Assembly (NCBI GenBank): GCA_025201345.1
Contig: JAIXMG010000011.1
Span: 558,001 to 622,000 of the forward strand
DNA from: Thamnidium elegans
Lineage: Eukaryota > Mucoromycota > Mucoromycetes > Mucorales > Mucoraceae
Length of the DNA stretch: 64,000 nucleotides
Reading direction: 5' to 3'
Made by a program: the position numbers and the translations under genes. The notes beneath the pieces are model-generated. The model did no database searches and had not been told where the DNA came from. It saw nothing but the letters and a program-made list of their open reading frames with translations. This document shows, piece after piece, positions 61,806 to 64,000 of this stretch. Position 1 is the first letter of the stretch, and every line of letters starts with the position of its first letter.

Positions 61806-62578
61806 ATGGGTAAGATATACCAAAATTTTAAAAGCGAAAACCTTGGATTACAGTACAGAAAGAGATGAGATGATTACGATTGACGATGCAGATTGGATTA
61901 GTAACGACAATGATGACAGTGTGGATGGATATATATATATATTTTTTGTTTTTTTTTTTTTTGCAGCGAAAGATTTTTTTTAATTCAATGTGGAATTACA
62001 TCATGACAACAATAAGATATATATAATAAATAATAACCCAGTAAAACAACAACTCTACCTCATCTCTTGACGTCTCCATGGCAGCGAAAACAATATAAAA
62101 AAAAAATAAAGAATAGTTGAATTGAACTGTATCTTTTTTTGTAGGTAAGGGACAACCTAGAGGTTTGAACGCAGCTCGTAAGCTCCGTATTCATCGTCGT
62201 GATCAACGTTGGGCTGATAAGCAATACAAGAAGAGAGCTCTCGGAACTGCTTTCCGTTCTTCTCCCTTCGGTGGTTCTTCTCACGCCAAGGGTATCGTTC
62301 TCGAAAAGATTGGTGTTGAAGCCAAGCAACCTAACTCTGCTATTCGTAAGTGTGTTCGTGTTCAACTTATCAAGAACGGTAAGAAGGTTACTGCTTTCGT
62401 TCCCAATGATGGTTGTTTAAACTATGTTGATGAGAATGACGAGGTCTTGATTGCCGGTTTCGGTCGTAAGGGTCGCGCTATTGGTGATATTCCTGGTGTC
62501 CGTTTCAAGATTGTTAAGGTCGCTGGTGTCTCTCTTCTTGCTCTTTATAAGGAAAAGAAGGAGAAGCCTAGATCATAA
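61806..62578 (+). CDS. RPS23: Cytosolic ribosomal protein uS12 (Rps23)
   Basis: A four-base exon (ATGG, 61806-61809) and exon 2 (62145-62578) encode 145 aa, the usual eukaryotic length. [40 protein letters not shown] and [20 protein letters not shown] are diagnostic, including the KQPNSA loop at the decoding centre. The 335-nt intron is the longest in any accepted gene here; I looked for a snoRNA in it and found none convincing. Codons are strongly biased (GGT, AAG, CGT), as expected for high expression. Confidence 0.97.
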
Positions 62579-62907
62579 ATAATTTATTTTTTTACTCAAA
62601 AAAAAATATATTCTTTTTCGCTTTCTTATGTGAAAGTAAATAAAAAAAAACTACAGTTTTCTCTCTCTTCTTTAATCATGTATGTATGAACTTGTTAGAT
62701 GTTTCTGGTTGATTCTCGTATAATTTGAGTTTTAAAAAGTAAAAAGTTGTTCATGGGAATTTACACGGTTTAATTGGTTAAAATGGATAGAATATGGTGG
62801 AACTTCGTGATTTTTTTTTTGCATATAAAAAGCATTAAAAAAATCCCTTGTAATTACTTTTTTCTTTTCTATTGTGTTGTATTACATACAAAAAAAAAAT
62901 ATTCAAT
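62579..62907. other. Intergenic region between uS12 and DnaJ genes
   Basis: AT-rich with A and T runs, no gene. It holds the uS12 3' end and the DnaJ promoter region. Confidence 0.4.
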
Positions 62908-64000
62908 ATGGGTAAAGACTATTACGCTATCCTTGGTATCTCTAGAGACGCAGACGAAGATACGATTAAAAAAGCTTATCGTAAATTAGGTAAAAGATTG
63001 AACTGCACATATTAATATAGTATTGACACTAACATTTTAAAACAGCATTAAAATGGCATCCCGATAGAAACAAAGATAAATCAGATGTAGCAAACGCAAA
63101 GTTTCAAGAAATAGGTGAAGCTTATGAAGTTCTAAGTGATAAAAATAAGCGAGCCATCTTTGATCAGTATGGTGAAGAAGGTCTTAAAGGACGTGGTCCC
63201 GTACCAGACGAAGCTGGTGGTGCTGGCGGTTTCCCAGGTGGTTTCCCAGGCGGTGGAGGCGGAACTTTTCATTTCACTTCAGGTGGTGGTGGTGGAGCTG
63301 GTGGGTTCCATCCTTCCGATGCTGATGATATCTTTAAACACTTCTTTGCTTCATTTGGTGGAGGTGGTGGCGGTATGGGCGGTATGGGCGGTATGGGCGG
63401 TATGGGTGGTATGGACGATGGTATGGGTGGTTTCTCTTTTGGTGGCGGTGGTGGAATGCCTCGTGCCAGTCGTGGTTTTGGTCAACAACAACGTCAATAT
63501 GCTACACCGGAAAAACCTCCTGCTATCAAACGTCCTTTACCTATCTCGCTTGAAGACCTCTATAAAGGTGCTGTGAAACGTTTGAAGGTGACTCGTAAAT
63601 TACGTGATGCTTCCACTGGTCGTCCCGTATCTGCTGATAAAATTTTAACTATCAACGTTAAACCTGGTTGGAAAGCCGGTACCAAAATTAAATTCGAAGG
63701 TGAAGGTGACGAACTTGAAAATGGTCAAACCCAAGATATCGAATTTATTGTCGAAGAAAAATCTCACGCACAATATAAACGTGAAGGCGATAATTTACGT
63801 ATTACAATTCAACTTACGCTAGTAGAAGCTTTAACTGGATTCCGTAAAACTATTAAAACTCTTGACGATCGCACTCTAAGTGTCAACAATACTAAATCAG
63901 TCATTCATTCTGGGCAAGAATCTCGTGTTGCTAATGAAGGTATGCCTAACTCCAAAACTGGAAGAAAAGGCGATTTAATTATTACATATGACGTTAAATT
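62908..64000 (+). CDS. Class II (type B) DnaJ/Hsp40 co-chaperone, 3' end beyond window
   Basis: Exon 1 (62908-62989) and exon 2 from 63046 (56-nt intron) encode an N-terminal J domain with [20 protein letters not shown], the HPD motif in [12 protein letters not shown], and [15 protein letters not shown] helix III. A Gly/Phe and Gly/Met-rich linker follows, with [10 protein letters not shown] encoded by a short tandem repeat. The C-terminal substrate-binding domain begins [20 protein letters not shown]. There is no zinc finger, so it is of the Sis1/DNAJB type. It stimulates Hsp70 ATPase and delivers clients. The frame is open to the window edge; roughly 30-60 residues are missing. Confidence 0.93.

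Noticed and set aside
61810..62144. Box C/D snoRNA in the uS12 intron
   Set aside because: An AATGATGAC C-box-like sequence occurs, but no CTGA D box or terminal stem follows at a suitable distance.

Overview
This window looks like nuclear DNA of an early-diverging fungus, most likely Mucoromycota and probably Mucorales. The DNA is AT-rich. Genes are compact and broken by many short GT-AG introns, mostly 50-90 nt. Recognisable products are typical fungal housekeeping proteins: Mdm35, Oma1, Hob3/Rvs161-type BAR protein, Med13, UPF0662/DUF2408, UMP kinase, ribosomal uS12 (Rps23) and a class II DnaJ. Between them lie degenerate MULE, Tc1/IS630 and piggyBac transposons of the kind common in Mucoromycota. 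I assembled all exon structures by eye from reading frame and splice signals. No RNA gene, virus or CRISPR array was found.

Layout. (1) 1-2.5 kb: two mitochondrial genes on the minus strand (MDM35-like, OMA1-like). (2) 2.5-15 kb: a transposon graveyard with Tc1/IS630 remnants, a MULE pseudogene, a 517-bp tandem repeat and minisatellites. It surrounds one intact 609-aa gene of a Mucoromycota-type family that carries a D...ExK signature; a broken relative lies near 14.5 kb. (3) 15.3-18.9 kb: a polyglutamine, double zinc-ribbon SSSCA1-like gene and an MT-A70 adenine methyltransferase gene. Splicing joins the methyltransferase to a SANT/Myb-like domain, and the linker holds a textbook PCNA-binding (PIP) motif followed by a basic cluster. 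(4) 19-20.7 kb: a Tc1/mariner-type MITE and an Hsp70-like pseudogene. (5) 20.77-31.97 kb: an almost perfect inverted repeat with ~4.8-kb arms around a ~1.6-kb spacer. It holds mirror copies of unrecognised genes for acidic, coiled-coil and signal-peptide proteins. (6) 32-37.2 kb: an unrecognised gene, a dispersed repeat and a piggyBac pseudogene. (7) 37.8-45 kb: a BRE4-like membrane protein, a small secreted KR-rich precursor, a wax-synthase-like MBOAT protein with an 18-nt microexon, and a TANGO2-like protein. (8) 45-49 kb: degenerate ORFs, including a GCR1_C-like segment. (9) 49-64 kb: a dense housekeeping block (Hob3, Med13, UPF0662, an unknown acidic protein, UMP kinase, a Tc1 relic, uS12, DnaJ).

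There are no operons. The strongest candidate for something new is the predicted SANT - PIP box - MT-A70 protein. Together these parts suggest a chromatin- and PCNA-tethered DNA 6mA methyltransferase that could act at replication forks; this is inference from motifs. The giant palindrome is the strongest structural anomaly.
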